Source: Acidobacteriota bacterium
Lineage (GTDB): Bacteria; Acidobacteriota; Thermoanaerobaculia; Gp7-AA8
Direction: 5' to 3'
NCBI GenBank assembly: GCA_016184115.1
Contig: JACPDH010000045.1
Coordinates: 20,685 to 84,684, forward strand
Length of the DNA stretch: 64,000 nt
A model generated the notes under the pieces. It ran no database searches and was not told where the DNA came from. It saw only the letters and a list, made by a program, of their open reading frames with translations. Positions 1 to 7,514 of this stretch are shown here, piece after piece; position 1 is the first letter of the stretch, and each line of letters opens with the position of its first letter. The position numbers and the translations under genes are program-made.

Positions 1-821
1 CACTCATCGGCAACGAGGCGAGCGTGGGTGCCGTGACACGCGATGAGATCGCATCGTTCTTCGCGGAGCGCTACCGTCCCGGGAACATTTCGATCGCGAT
101 TGCAGGCTGCTTCGACGCCGGAAACGCGGTTAGGACGATCGAAGCACTCCTCGGCGATTGGCAGAACGGTCCCGCGCCGGAGCGGCGCGACTTTTCAGCG
201 CAGCTCGCAACGACGTCGACGATCGCGATCGTCGATCGCCCACAGTCGGTGCAGTCGGAGTTGCGCGTCGGGCACGTTGGACTCGACCGCTCCACTCCCG
301 ACTATTTTTCTCTCGCCGTCATGAACGGAATCCTCGGCGGTGTGTTCACTTCGCGTCTCAACATGAACCTTCGTGAGAAGAACGCGTTCACGTACCACGT
401 ACGTTCCGGCTTCTCACTCCGCCGCTCGCGCGGCCCATTCGTCGTCTCGACCGCCGTTCGCAACGACGTAACCGGCGCGGCGCTTCGCGAGATCCTCGCC
501 GAGCTGCGCCGCATCGGGTCGGGCGATATCGAGCCCGCCGAGCTCGACGAGGTGAAGAGCTACCTCGGTGGCGTCTTTCCGCAGAGCGTAGCGACCGCAT
601 CGAGCCTCGCAGGCCGGCTGGAAGAAATGGAAGTCCACAAGCTCGACCCGTCGTGGTTCGACCACTACCGCGACCGCCTCGCCGCCGTCACAGCCGACGA
701 TGTCGTCCGCGTCGCGCGAGAACACATCCATCCGGACCGGGTCTCGATCGTCGTCGTAGGCAACGCGACTGAGGTTAGGCCGCAGGTGGAGGGATTAGGG
801 ATGGATGTGATTGGCTGTTAG
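1..821 (+). CDS. M16 family zinc peptidase, C-terminal part (partial)
   Basis: The reading frame is open from the first bases of the window, so the gene begins upstream; about 270 residues are visible. They match the second (M16C) half of pitrilysin or processing-peptidase-like proteins: the RPGNISIAIAG strand, the SRLNMNLREK helix and the FTYHVRSGF segment that lines the closed peptidase chamber. The HxxEH zinc motif would lie in the missing N-terminal half, so activity cannot be judged. Bacterial M16 proteins are often encoded as tandem pairs of an active and an inactive subunit and act in the periplasm or outer membrane. The stop TAG at 819-821 lies inside a GTTAGGC heptamer. The next gene, on the opposite strand, ends 15 bases away. 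Confidence 0.88.
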   Translation, partial: LIGNEASVGAVTRDEIASFFAERYRPGNISIAIAGCFDAGNAVRTIEALLGDWQNGPAPERRDFSAQLATTSTIAIVDRPQSVQSELRVGHVGLDRSTPDYFSLAVMNGILGGVFTSRLNMNLREKNAFTYHVRSGFSLRRSRGPFVVSTAVRNDVTGAALREILAELRRIGSGDIEPAELDEVKSYLGGVFPQSVATASSLAGRLEEMEVHKLDPSWFDHYRDRLAAVTADDVVRVAREHIHPDRVSIVVVGNATEVRPQVEGLGMDVIGC

Positions 822-836
822 GCTTGTTGATTGCCG

Positions 837-1385
837 TCACTTCCCCAGTCCAACGTCGGCAACCACCTGCCACACGCCTTTTGCATCCTTCGCGATGGGG
901 CGGAGGATGTAGTAGGGATCCTTCTCCATCTCGGCGCGCTTCTCGGGAGTCAGGAGCGGATCGTCTTCAAACACCAGCTCTCCCTGCCACTCCTTGTAAC
1001 CGTCCGCATAGACGACGTAGTGGACGTGCGCGGGGAGCATGACGTTCGGCTCCTTCTCCTCGCGATACGAAGCAGGACGGATCGATACGTACTCGTAGTA
1101 GCCATCGCTTCGTGAGTAGATTGTCGCCTTCATCCGTGGCGTGCGAGGGCTATCGCCGTAGATCCCCTTGCTATCGGCCTGATAGACATAGACCTCTGCT
1201 CCCGAGATTGGCTTGCCGGTCGCCTTATCGACGACCTTTCCGGAGACGAACATCCGCTCGCCTCTCTCCGACGGCTCTGCGAGGAACCCGCGCCAAGGAG
1301 CCTGCTGTTGCGCAAACATCCCACCGGCCCCCAAAAGCACCGTGAGTGCGAGCACCAGGGTCGCGATACGCACAGTTCGTTGCAT
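837..1385 (-). CDS. Exported intradiol ring-cleavage dioxygenase-like protein
   Basis: About 182 residues. An N-terminal signal peptide (MQRTVRIATLVLALTVLL, ending near a FAQQQ segment) is followed by a domain resembling the beta-sandwich of intradiol dioxygenases: FVSGKVVDKATGKPISGAEV, then VYQADSKGIYGD, a SDGYYEYVSIRPASY strand and PAHVHYVV. The HVH pair corresponds to the two iron-ligand histidines of catechol and protocatechuate dioxygenases, and tyrosines are present at plausible ligand positions. The ATG at 1385 is chosen over an upstream ATG because GGAGGA lies 8 bases before it and it opens the signal peptide. Exported members with this fold are often of unknown substrate, so catalytic activity is inference. 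It is encoded alone, divergent from the leuC-like gene. Confidence 0.72.
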   Translation of the reverse strand: MQRTVRIATLVLALTVLLGAGGMFAQQQAPWRGFLAEPSERGERMFVSGKVVDKATGKPISGAEVYVYQADSKGIYGDSPRTPRMKATIYSRSDGYYEYVSIRPASYREEKEPNVMLPAHVHYVVYADGYKEWQGELVFEDDPLLTPEKRAEMEKDPYYILRPIAKDAKGVWQVVADVGLGK

Positions 1386-1578
1386 CGAAATGTCCTCCGA
1401 GCTTCGTGCGAGTTTGAAGGATTCGATTGTACAAAGAACCGTCAGGGCGTTCATCACTCGAGGAAATGACGTCCGTCACACCGTCTCGTGAGTTTCGTGA
1501 CCATCGCCACCCCCACTTCCCCCCTAATCTCCTCGGTCAGAGAGAGGTCTCTCTTCTCGAATCGAAGGAGCAAGAACC
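1386..1578. promoter_or_regulatory. Divergent promoter region with short inverted repeat
   Basis: This 193-base spacer lies between divergent genes and should hold promoters for both. The only clear structure is a 7-base inverted repeat at 1539-1554 (AGAGAGA, two bases, TCTCTCT) about 25 bases upstream of the leuC-like start, which could be an operator or an mRNA hairpin. The leuC-like ribosome binding site AAGGAG follows at about 1565. No convincing -35/-10 pair could be assigned. Confidence 0.35.
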
Positions 1579-2919
1579 ATGGGCATGACAGTGGCGGAGA
1601 AGATTCTCGCCCGCGCGTCGGGCCGCGATTCCGTTCGCCCCGGTGACGTGATCGAGCCGCGTGTCGATCTCGCGATGTCGCACGAGAACGGCGCGCTCGT
1701 CATCAATCAGTTTCTCGAGGTCTACAAGGACACCGGGCTCGAGCCAAAGGTGTGGGATCCGGGAAGGATCGCGATCATCTTCGACCATCGCGTTCCCGCT
1801 GAAAGCGCCAAGACCGCGACCAACCAGAAGAAGGTTCGCGATTTCGTCGGCGCGCAGAAGATCTCCAAGTTCCATGACATCCGCGGCGACCAGGGAGGCA
1901 TCTGCCACCAGATCCTCCCGGAGAACGGCTACGTCCGGCCCGGCATGGTCGTCGTCGGCACCGACAGTCACACGACGACACACGGCGCCCTCGGCGCGTT
2001 CGCCTTCGGCATCGGCGCCACCGAGATGGCCTCGGTCTGGACTCTCGGCAGCGTCCTCAACGTCGAAGTTCCCGGCACGATCAAGGTCGTAATCAACGGC
2101 GAATTCGCGGAGCACGTTTCCGCGAAGGACCTGATCCTCCACATCATCGGCAAGCTCTCTGCCGAGGGGGCGAACTACAAGGTTCTCGAGTTCCATGGTG
2201 AGGCGATTCACCGCATGCCGACTTCGGGACGCCTCGTTCTCTGCAACATGTCGGTCGAAGCAGGCGCGACCGCCGGCATCGTCCCCTCCGACGCCGAGAC
2301 GCTCCGGTATCTTCACGAGACCGCCGGCGTGACCGGACAGGTCGACATCGTGCAGCCTGATGCCGACGCCGAGTACGAGCAGGTCGTCGAGATCGACATC
2401 ACGAACCTCACCTTCCAGATCGCCTGCCCGAACGGCGTCGACAACGTGAAGCCGATCGACGCGGTCGAAGGAACGAAGGTCGACCAGATCGTCGTCGGCT
2501 CATGCACGAACGGGCGCCGTGACGACATCGCGGCGGTCGCTCACATTCTCCAGGGGCGTCGCGTCGCCGACGGCGTGAGGCTCCTCGTCTTCCCCGCCTC
2601 GTGGAAGATTTACCAGGAATGCATGGCGCACGGTTACATCGATGATCTCGTGAAGGCGGGCGCCGTCGTCATGAACCCGGGCTGCGGCCCCTGCCTCGGC
2701 GTCCACGAAGGGGCGTTAGGCGACGGCGAGGTCGCCCTCTCGACCACCAATCGCAATTTCAAGGGGCGGATGGGGAACCCGAAATCGGAAGTCTTCCTCT
2801 GCTCACCCGCAGTCGCCGCCGCGAGCGCGCTCGCCGGCCACATCGCACGCCCAAAAGGAGAGCCCCATGGCCAACCTGCAAGAGTCGAAACCGAGGCTGG
2901 TTGTCTCGAAGCTTGGTGA
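1579..2919 (+). CDS. 3-isopropylmalate/homoaconitate dehydratase family, large subunit
   Basis: 446 residues, an aconitase-superfamily large subunit of the LeuC/HacA type that needs a [4Fe-4S] cluster. The three cluster cysteines are visible: SCTNGR (Cys309) and NPGCGPCLG (Cys369 and Cys372); GTDSHTTTHGALGAF is the characteristic substrate-site block. The family isomerises 2-hydroxy to 3-hydroxy acids through a dehydrated intermediate and works with a separate small subunit, here encoded next with a 53-base overlap. AAGGAG precedes the ATG. No leuA or second leuB is nearby, and the following genes are a CoA-ester lyase and a CoA-transferase. A role other than leucine synthesis, such as citramalate, citraconate or homoaconitate chemistry, is therefore plausible but unproved. 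Confidence 0.88.
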   Translation: MGMTVAEKILARASGRDSVRPGDVIEPRVDLAMSHENGALVINQFLEVYKDTGLEPKVWDPGRIAIIFDHRVPAESAKTATNQKKVRDFVGAQKISKFHDIRGDQGGICHQILPENGYVRPGMVVVGTDSHTTTHGALGAFAFGIGATEMASVWTLGSVLNVEVPGTIKVVINGEFAEHVSAKDLILHIIGKLSAEGANYKVLEFHGEAIHRMPTSGRLVLCNMSVEAGATAGIVPSDAETLRYLHETAGVTGQVDIVQPDADAEYEQVVEIDITNLTFQIACPNGVDNVKPIDAVEGTKVDQIVVGSCTNGRRDDIAAVAHILQGRRVADGVRLLVFPASWKIYQECMAHGYIDDLVKAGAVVMNPGCGPCLGVHEGALGDGEVALSTTNRNFKGRMGNPKSEVFLCSPAVAAASALAGHIARPKGEPHGQPARVETEAGCLEAW

Positions 2920-3385
2920 CGACATCTCGACCGACGCAATCTACCCGGGTCGTTTCATGGCGACGGTCCTTCCGACTGAGACGCCGAAGCTCGCTTTCGC
3001 CGATGACACGGAGCTCAACGCGAAGCTCAACTCCAGAACGCTTCCCGAGGGAAGCGTCATCGTCGCCGGCCGGAACTTCGGCTGCGGCTCGTCGCGCGAG
3101 CAGGCCGCTTCGTGCCTTCGTGGCCACGGCGTCACGATCGTCGCACGCGCGTTCGCCCGCATCTTTCAGCAGAACTCGATCAATCTCGGACTGCCTACGG
3201 TCATTTGCCCGGAGCTCGAGGCCGACGCCGGCGACGAGCTCGTGATCGCCGGCGACCACGTCTGGAACGAGACGAAAGGGACAAAGTTTGCCACCGTGCC
3301 GCTGCCCGCAGCCCGTCAGGCGATCATCGACGCCGGGGGACTGATCCCCTACACGCGCAAGCGCCTTCTGGAATCGAGAGCCTGA
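2867..3385 (+). CDS. 3-isopropylmalate/homoaconitate dehydratase family, small subunit
   Basis: 172 residues, the LeuD/HacB-type swivel domain. The GRNFGCGSSREQA block and the DDISTDAIYPGRF block are typical, the latter holding the loop that selects substrate. In characterised archaeal enzymes this loop reads YLRT for homoaconitase and a different, uncharged variant for isopropylmalate isomerase; here the corresponding residues are FMAT, so neither assignment follows directly. Translation starts inside the end of the large-subunit gene, with AAAAGGAGAGC just upstream of the ATG, implying coupled synthesis of the two subunits. The dehydrogenase gene follows after 64 bases. Confidence 0.87.
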   Translation: MANLQESKPRLVVSKLGDDISTDAIYPGRFMATVLPTETPKLAFADDTELNAKLNSRTLPEGSVIVAGRNFGCGSSREQAASCLRGHGVTIVARAFARIFQQNSINLGLPTVICPELEADAGDELVIAGDHVWNETKGTKFATVPLPAARQAIIDAGGLIPYTRKRLLESRA

Positions 3386-3449
3386 AACAAAGTCGACGAA
3401 GACCCGACCGCGCCTCGAGGCGCGGTGCGGCCACAGATGGAGGATGAAC

Positions 3450-4586
3450 ATGGCGAAGTACGACATTGCATGGCTTCCCGGAGACGGGGTCGGCGTCGAG
3501 GTTCTCGAGGCCGCAAAGATCGTTCTCGACGCCGTCGAGCTCGACGCGAACTACATCCACGGTGACATCGGCTGGGAGTTCTGGTGCAGGGAGGGCGACG
3601 CCTTTCCGCAGAGGACGATCGACCTGCTTCGAAACGTGAAGGCCGCAATGTTCGGTGCGATCACGTCGAAGCCGGTGAAGGCCGCCGAGGCGGAGCTCGT
3701 TCCGGAGCTCAAGGGCAAGGGGCTCGTCTACCGCTCGCCGATCGTCCGTATGCGGCAGACGTTCGATCTCTACACGAGTCTCCGTCCTTGCAAGGCGTAT
3801 CCCGGGAACCCGCTCAACTACAAGGAAGGGATCGACATCGTTGTCTTCCGCGAGAATACGGAAGACCTCTACTGCGGCGTCGAATTCAACACGGTGCCCG
3901 ACGATCTCGCATGGGCGCTCGGCTCTCTATCGAAGAACTTTGCGCCGTTTGCGTCGCTGAACGGAAACGACTACGCGATATCGTGCAAGATCAACACGCG
4001 CAAGGGATCGGAACGGATCATCCGTGCCGGCTACGAGTTCGCGAAGAAGTTCGGCCGCAAGAAGGTGACGATCGTCCACAAGGCGAACGTCGTCCGCGCG
4101 ACTGACGGCCTCTTCCTCGACATCGCGAAAGAGGTCGCGAACCACTACCCCGGAATCACGTTCGACGAAGCAAACATCGACGCGATGACGATGTGGACGC
4201 TCAAAAACCCGCTCAGCTACGACGTGATGGTCGCGCCTAACCTCTACGGCGACATCATCTCCGACCTCTGCGCGCAGATGGTCGGCGGACTCGGCTTCGC
4301 AGCCTCGGGGAACATCGGCGACAAGCTCGCCGTCTTCGAACCGACTCACGGCTCCGCCCCGAAGTACACCGGCCTCTACAAGGTGAATCCGATCGCGGCG
4401 ATCCTTTCCGCAAAGATGATGTGCGACTGGCTCGGCGAGACCGAGAAGGGCGCGCGCATCGAATCAGCCGTCGCCGAGGTCATCAAGGAAGGGAAGGTTC
4501 GAACGTACGACATGGGCGGCAGCGCCACGACGATCGACATGGGGAAGGCAATCGCGGAGAAGGTCGGCGTGGGAGTCGGCGCGTAG
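3450..4586 (+). CDS. Isocitrate/isopropylmalate-type beta-decarboxylating dehydrogenase
   Basis: 378 residues from the second ATG, preferred because GGAGG (3439-3443) sits 6 bases before it but directly abuts the first ATG at 3444. The family oxidises a 3-substituted malate and decarboxylates it with NAD(P). Visible hallmarks are LPGDGVG near the N-terminus, FRENTEDLYCGVEF, the metal-site signature NLYGDIISDLCAQMVGG, and FEPTHGSAPKYTG. The substrate loop RSPIVRMRQTFDLY (from residue 95) keeps the serine (residue 96) and arginines seen in isocitrate dehydrogenases but lacks the Asn two residues after that serine. Isocitrate, homoisocitrate or 3-methylmalate are all possible substrates. The gene follows the aconitase-type subunits, fitting sequential isomerisation and oxidation. 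Confidence 0.85.
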   Translation: MAKYDIAWLPGDGVGVEVLEAAKIVLDAVELDANYIHGDIGWEFWCREGDAFPQRTIDLLRNVKAAMFGAITSKPVKAAEAELVPELKGKGLVYRSPIVRMRQTFDLYTSLRPCKAYPGNPLNYKEGIDIVVFRENTEDLYCGVEFNTVPDDLAWALGSLSKNFAPFASLNGNDYAISCKINTRKGSERIIRAGYEFAKKFGRKKVTIVHKANVVRATDGLFLDIAKEVANHYPGITFDEANIDAMTMWTLKNPLSYDVMVAPNLYGDIISDLCAQMVGGLGFAASGNIGDKLAVFEPTHGSAPKYTGLYKVNPIAAILSAKMMCDWLGETEKGARIESAVAEVIKEGKVRTYDMGGSATTIDMGKAIAEKVGVGVGA

Positions 4587-4593
4587 GAAAGAC

Positions 4594-4764
4594 AGGTCAT
4601 AGGTCGGCAGGCAGGTCATAGGTCATAGGTCAAAGCAGGCAGCCAGTCATGCTGTCGGCTTCGGATGAGCCTCGAGGGGTAGCTCCGCACGTGACCGTTG
4701 ACCATGCAGGTTGCTGGACAGCGCCTGCCATGACCTTTGACCTTTGACCTATGACCTCTGACTC
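4594..4764. repeat. Facing AGGTCAW heptad arrays (copy 1)
   Basis: The spacer between the dehydrogenase and lyase genes is built of 7-base units. On the left (4594-4640) are AGGTCAT, AGGTCGG, AGGTCAT, AGGTCAT, AGGTCAA and AGCAGGC, with one 5-base phase slip. On the right (4730-4764) the complementary units ATGACCT, TTGACCT, TTGACCT, ATGACCT and CTGACTC appear in the opposite orientation. The arms can pair around an 89-base centre. A closely related facing pair sits at 22972-23155. The right array ends about 7 bases before the ribosome binding site of the lyase gene. Confidence 0.85.
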
Positions 4765-4781
4765 TACTTCAAGGAAGGGTG

Positions 4782-5711
4782 ATGAAAAGGTTGCTGATTC
4801 ACGAAGTCGGCCCGCGCGACGGGATCCAGATCGAGAAGCAGGTCGTCCCGATCGAGACGAAGATCGGCTGGATCGAGATGCTGATGGCCTCGGGCGTCGA
4901 CATCGTCCAGGCCGGCTCGTTCGTCAACCCGGCGAAGGTGCCGCAGATGGCAGACACCGACGCGATCTTCAACTACTTCCGTTCCTCGCATCACCGGCGT
5001 GAGGGTGTGCTGCTTTCCGGGCTCGTCCTCAACGAGAAGGGGCTCGAGCGCGCGATCTCATGCGGAGTCGAGTTGATCTGCATGGGCGTCTCGGCGAGCG
5101 ACACGCACAGCCGGAAGAACACCGGCATGGGCACCGACGAGGCAATCGCGAGGATCATCCCGATGGCGAGACAGGCGATCGCCGCGGGCCGCCCGGTGCA
5201 GCTCTCGGTGCAGTCGGCGTTCGGCTGCGGCTTCGAAGGGGAGGTCCCGCGCGCACGCGTGATCTCCATCGTCGAGCGCTATCTCGAGGCCGGACTCACG
5301 ACGATCAGCCTCGCCGACACCGCGGGCCACGCGAATCCGCGCCAGGTCACGGAGCTGTACGAAGCGATGTACACGATCGCCCCCGACGTCGAGGCGTCGT
5401 GCCATTTCCACGATACTTACGGCATGGCGCTCGCAAACTGCTTCGCCGCACTCGAGGCTGGCGTCACCGCATTCGAGTCGGCCTTTGCCGGGTTAGGCGG
5501 CTGCCCGTTCACGAAGTTGAGCGGAGGAAACGTCGCAACCGAGGACCTCGTGCACATGCTGCAGCGTGCCGGTATTCGTCACGACATCGGGCTCGATCCG
5601 ATCATCGTCGCAGCAAAGGCGGCTGAAGCGTTCTTCGGCCGGCAGCTGCCCGGCGTGATTCATCGCACTGGAGCGATACCGGCGGGCTCGCCCGCCGAAA
5701 TCGAGAATTGA
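4782..5711 (+). CDS. HMG-CoA lyase-like DRE-TIM enzyme
   Basis: 309 residues of the hydroxymethylglutaryl-CoA lyase family. The HEVGPRDGIQ start holds the catalytic Arg-Asp, CHFHDTYGMALAN the metal-binding HxH pair, and GGCPFTKLSGGNVATEDL the flexible loop with the catalytic cysteine (about Cys241). Family members cleave 3-hydroxy-3-methylglutaryl-CoA or related 3-hydroxyacyl-CoAs such as citramalyl-CoA into acetyl-CoA and a keto acid. ATG 4782 is preferred to the adjoining GTG because AAGGAAGGG lies just upstream. A CoA-transferase follows, which could make its CoA-thioester substrate; the pairing is common in acid degradation clusters. The exact substrate is unknown. Confidence 0.85.
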   Translation: MKRLLIHEVGPRDGIQIEKQVVPIETKIGWIEMLMASGVDIVQAGSFVNPAKVPQMADTDAIFNYFRSSHHRREGVLLSGLVLNEKGLERAISCGVELICMGVSASDTHSRKNTGMGTDEAIARIIPMARQAIAAGRPVQLSVQSAFGCGFEGEVPRARVISIVERYLEAGLTTISLADTAGHANPRQVTELYEAMYTIAPDVEASCHFHDTYGMALANCFAALEAGVTAFESAFAGLGGCPFTKLSGGNVATEDLVHMLQRAGIRHDIGLDPIIVAAKAAEAFFGRQLPGVIHRTGAIPAGSPAEIEN

Positions 5712-5806
5712 GCATTGAGAGAACAGGATTGAGAAAATGAGAAGGTTGGCAGGCCGGTGGCTGGGCGAACGCCCGCACTTCCGCCATCTCTCAATCCTCA
5801 GTTGTC
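5704..5806. repeat. Degenerate ATTGAGA heptad repeat, facing arms
   Basis: From the last codons of the lyase gene into the spacer, the units ATTGAGC, ATTGAGA and ATTGAGA recur at multiples of 7 bases (5707-5737). The right side (about 5784-5800) carries the complement, TCTCAATCCT. The 119-base spacer holds nothing else recognisable except the ribosome binding site of the next gene. The string TTGAGCATTGAGAGA also occurs at about 15447. Confidence 0.6.
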
Positions 5807-5830
5807 GAATCGCAACTCGCGGAGCCCAAA

Positions 5831-7060
5831 ATGCACTCCACCAGACTCCTCCAGAACATCCGCGTCCTCGACCTGACCAACGTCCTCGCGGGACCCTTCG
5901 CGACTGAGCTTCTCGCCCTCTGCGGCGCAGAGGTGATCAAGGTCGAGAACCCCGACGGAGGGGACCTCGCGCGCAAGCTCGGCGCCGTGCCAAAGCTCAA
6001 CAAGGAGCTGATGGGGACGAGCTTCCTCGCGCAGAACGCGAACAAGAAGTCGATGACGCTCAACATGAAGGTTCCCTCGGCGAAACGGGTGTTCCTCAAG
6101 CTCGCCGAATCGGCCGACGTCGTCGTGGAGAACTTCCGTCCCGGGGTCATGGACCGGCTCGGAATCGGCTGGAAGGTGCTCTCCGCGCTCAATCCGCGCC
6201 TGGTCTACTGCGCGATTTCCGGCTTCGGCCAGACCGGCCCCGACGCCGAGAAGCCGGCTTACGATCAGATCATTCAGGGACTGAGCGGCGTGATGGCGAT
6301 CAACGGCGATGAGCGACTCAATCCGCTTCGAGCCGGCTTCCCTGTTTGCGACACCGTCGGCGGGCTCAACGCCGCGTTTGCGATCATGGGCGCTCTCTAC
6401 CATCGCGAGCGGACCGGTGAGGGACAGTTCATCGACGTCGCGATGCTCGACTCGATCATGCCTCTCATGGGCTGGGTCGCCGCGAATCTCCTGATCGGCG
6501 ACGTCCAGCCGCAGCTGTTAGGCAACGACAACTTCACCGCGGCGCCGTCGGGGACGTTCGTCACGAAGGACGGCTACATCAACATCGCCGCGAACCAGCA
6601 GCAGCAGTGGGAGACCCTCTGCGGTCTCCTCGGCGCACCGGAGCTGACGACTGACGCACGCTTCCAGGAGCGCGACACGCGCAAGAAGAACCGCGCCCTC
6701 CTCACGCCGCTGATCGAAGAGAAGCTCAGGCAACAGCCGACAAGCCACTGGGTCGACCTCCTCAACGCGAACGGCGTCCCCTCGGGCGACATCCTCAGCC
6801 TCGAGGCGGCGCTCGAGCAGCCTCAGGTCAAGCACCGCGAGAGCATTCAGTCGGTGAACGACGAGGAGATCGGCGACATCCGCGTCTTCAACCTGACGGC
6901 GAAGTTCGAGAAGACTCCTGCCTCGGTCGATACGGCACCACCACGCCTCTCTGCTCACACATTCGAGATCCTCAGATCACTCGGCCTGACAAGTGCAGAG
7001 ATCGACGCCATGTACGCCGAGAAGGCGATCGGCGAAGTAAGGGAACTGGCAAAGGCTTAG
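5831..7060 (+). CDS. Class III (CaiB/BaiF) CoA-transferase
   Basis: 409 residues. Family features are the N-terminal VLDLTNVLAGPFATELLALCG block with GAEVIKVE-type continuation, NKKSMTLNMK, and AMLDS, where Asp207 is the likely nucleophile that forms an acyl-anhydride intermediate. Class III enzymes move CoA between carboxylic acids, for example succinyl-CoA to citramalate, oxalate, carnitine or itaconate. GGAG lies 6 bases before the ATG. The position after an HMG-CoA-lyase-like gene suggests that it activates the acid that the lyase then cleaves. It is the last gene of the five-gene run. Confidence 0.9.
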   Translation: MHSTRLLQNIRVLDLTNVLAGPFATELLALCGAEVIKVENPDGGDLARKLGAVPKLNKELMGTSFLAQNANKKSMTLNMKVPSAKRVFLKLAESADVVVENFRPGVMDRLGIGWKVLSALNPRLVYCAISGFGQTGPDAEKPAYDQIIQGLSGVMAINGDERLNPLRAGFPVCDTVGGLNAAFAIMGALYHRERTGEGQFIDVAMLDSIMPLMGWVAANLLIGDVQPQLLGNDNFTAAPSGTFVTKDGYINIAANQQQQWETLCGLLGAPELTTDARFQERDTRKKNRALLTPLIEEKLRQQPTSHWVDLLNANGVPSGDILSLEAALEQPQVKHRESIQSVNDEEIGDIRVFNLTAKFEKTPASVDTAPPRLSAHTFEILRSLGLTSAEIDAMYAEKAIGEVRELAKA

Positions 7061-7084
7061 CGTTCTAAAAGGCAGGGTAGCCAG

Positions 7085-7441
7085 TTAGGCTCCGTGCGAC
7101 TCGCGCGCTCTCGGATCGAACGTCCGCCAGCCTGCGCGCGCTGCCGACTCGCACTCCGAGACGAACGCGTCGATCGAGCGCGCCAGCGCGTCGGTCGGTT
7201 CTTCGGTCGTCAGCTCGAGTCCCGAGAACTCGTGCCAGCACTGGTCCTCTTCGGGCGCGAGCCCGTCCTGAAAGAAGAGCTCCGGGACGCGTACCTGGTC
7301 GGCGATGAAGTACTCGAAGCGATCGAGCGTCGCCGCCAGACGACGCTCGATCGCTTCGTTCGCCAGGCCGGAGAACACCACCGCGCCCCACTGCTTGTAG
7401 TTGGACGCGTTCCGATACAGATATTCGAAGCGGGTGTTCAT
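7085..7441 (-). CDS. Small conserved hypothetical protein
   Basis: 118 residues starting MNTRFEYLYRNASNYKQWGA; an in-frame ATG 18 bases further upstream is possible, but no good Shine-Dalgarno separates the two. The protein is acidic and apparently cytosolic, with no signal peptide or membrane segment. It has a central FEYFIADQVRVPELFFQ stretch and a CWHEFSGLELT segment. I recall similar uncharacterised proteins beginning MNT-FEYxYRDxxNYK, but no function is known to me. Its stop codon TAA lies inside a GCCTAAC heptamer. It is downstream of argS on the same strand, 73 bases away. Confidence 0.7.
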   Translation of the reverse strand: MNTRFEYLYRNASNYKQWGAVVFSGLANEAIERRLAATLDRFEYFIADQVRVPELFFQDGLAPEEDQCWHEFSGLELTTEEPTDALARSIDAFVSECESAARAGWRTFDPRARESHGA

Positions 7442-7514
7442 GAGGGCGCGAGCATACATCGCTCGGCGGACAGCGTGGAAGCGGAAGTCCCGGTCCGGCC
7501 AGTTCCGCTTCCCC

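Noticed and set aside
1579..4586. Calling the run leuCDB of leucine biosynthesis
   Set aside because: No isopropylmalate synthase is present, the dehydrogenase loop is not LeuB-like, and CoA-lyase and CoA-transferase genes follow; kept at family level.
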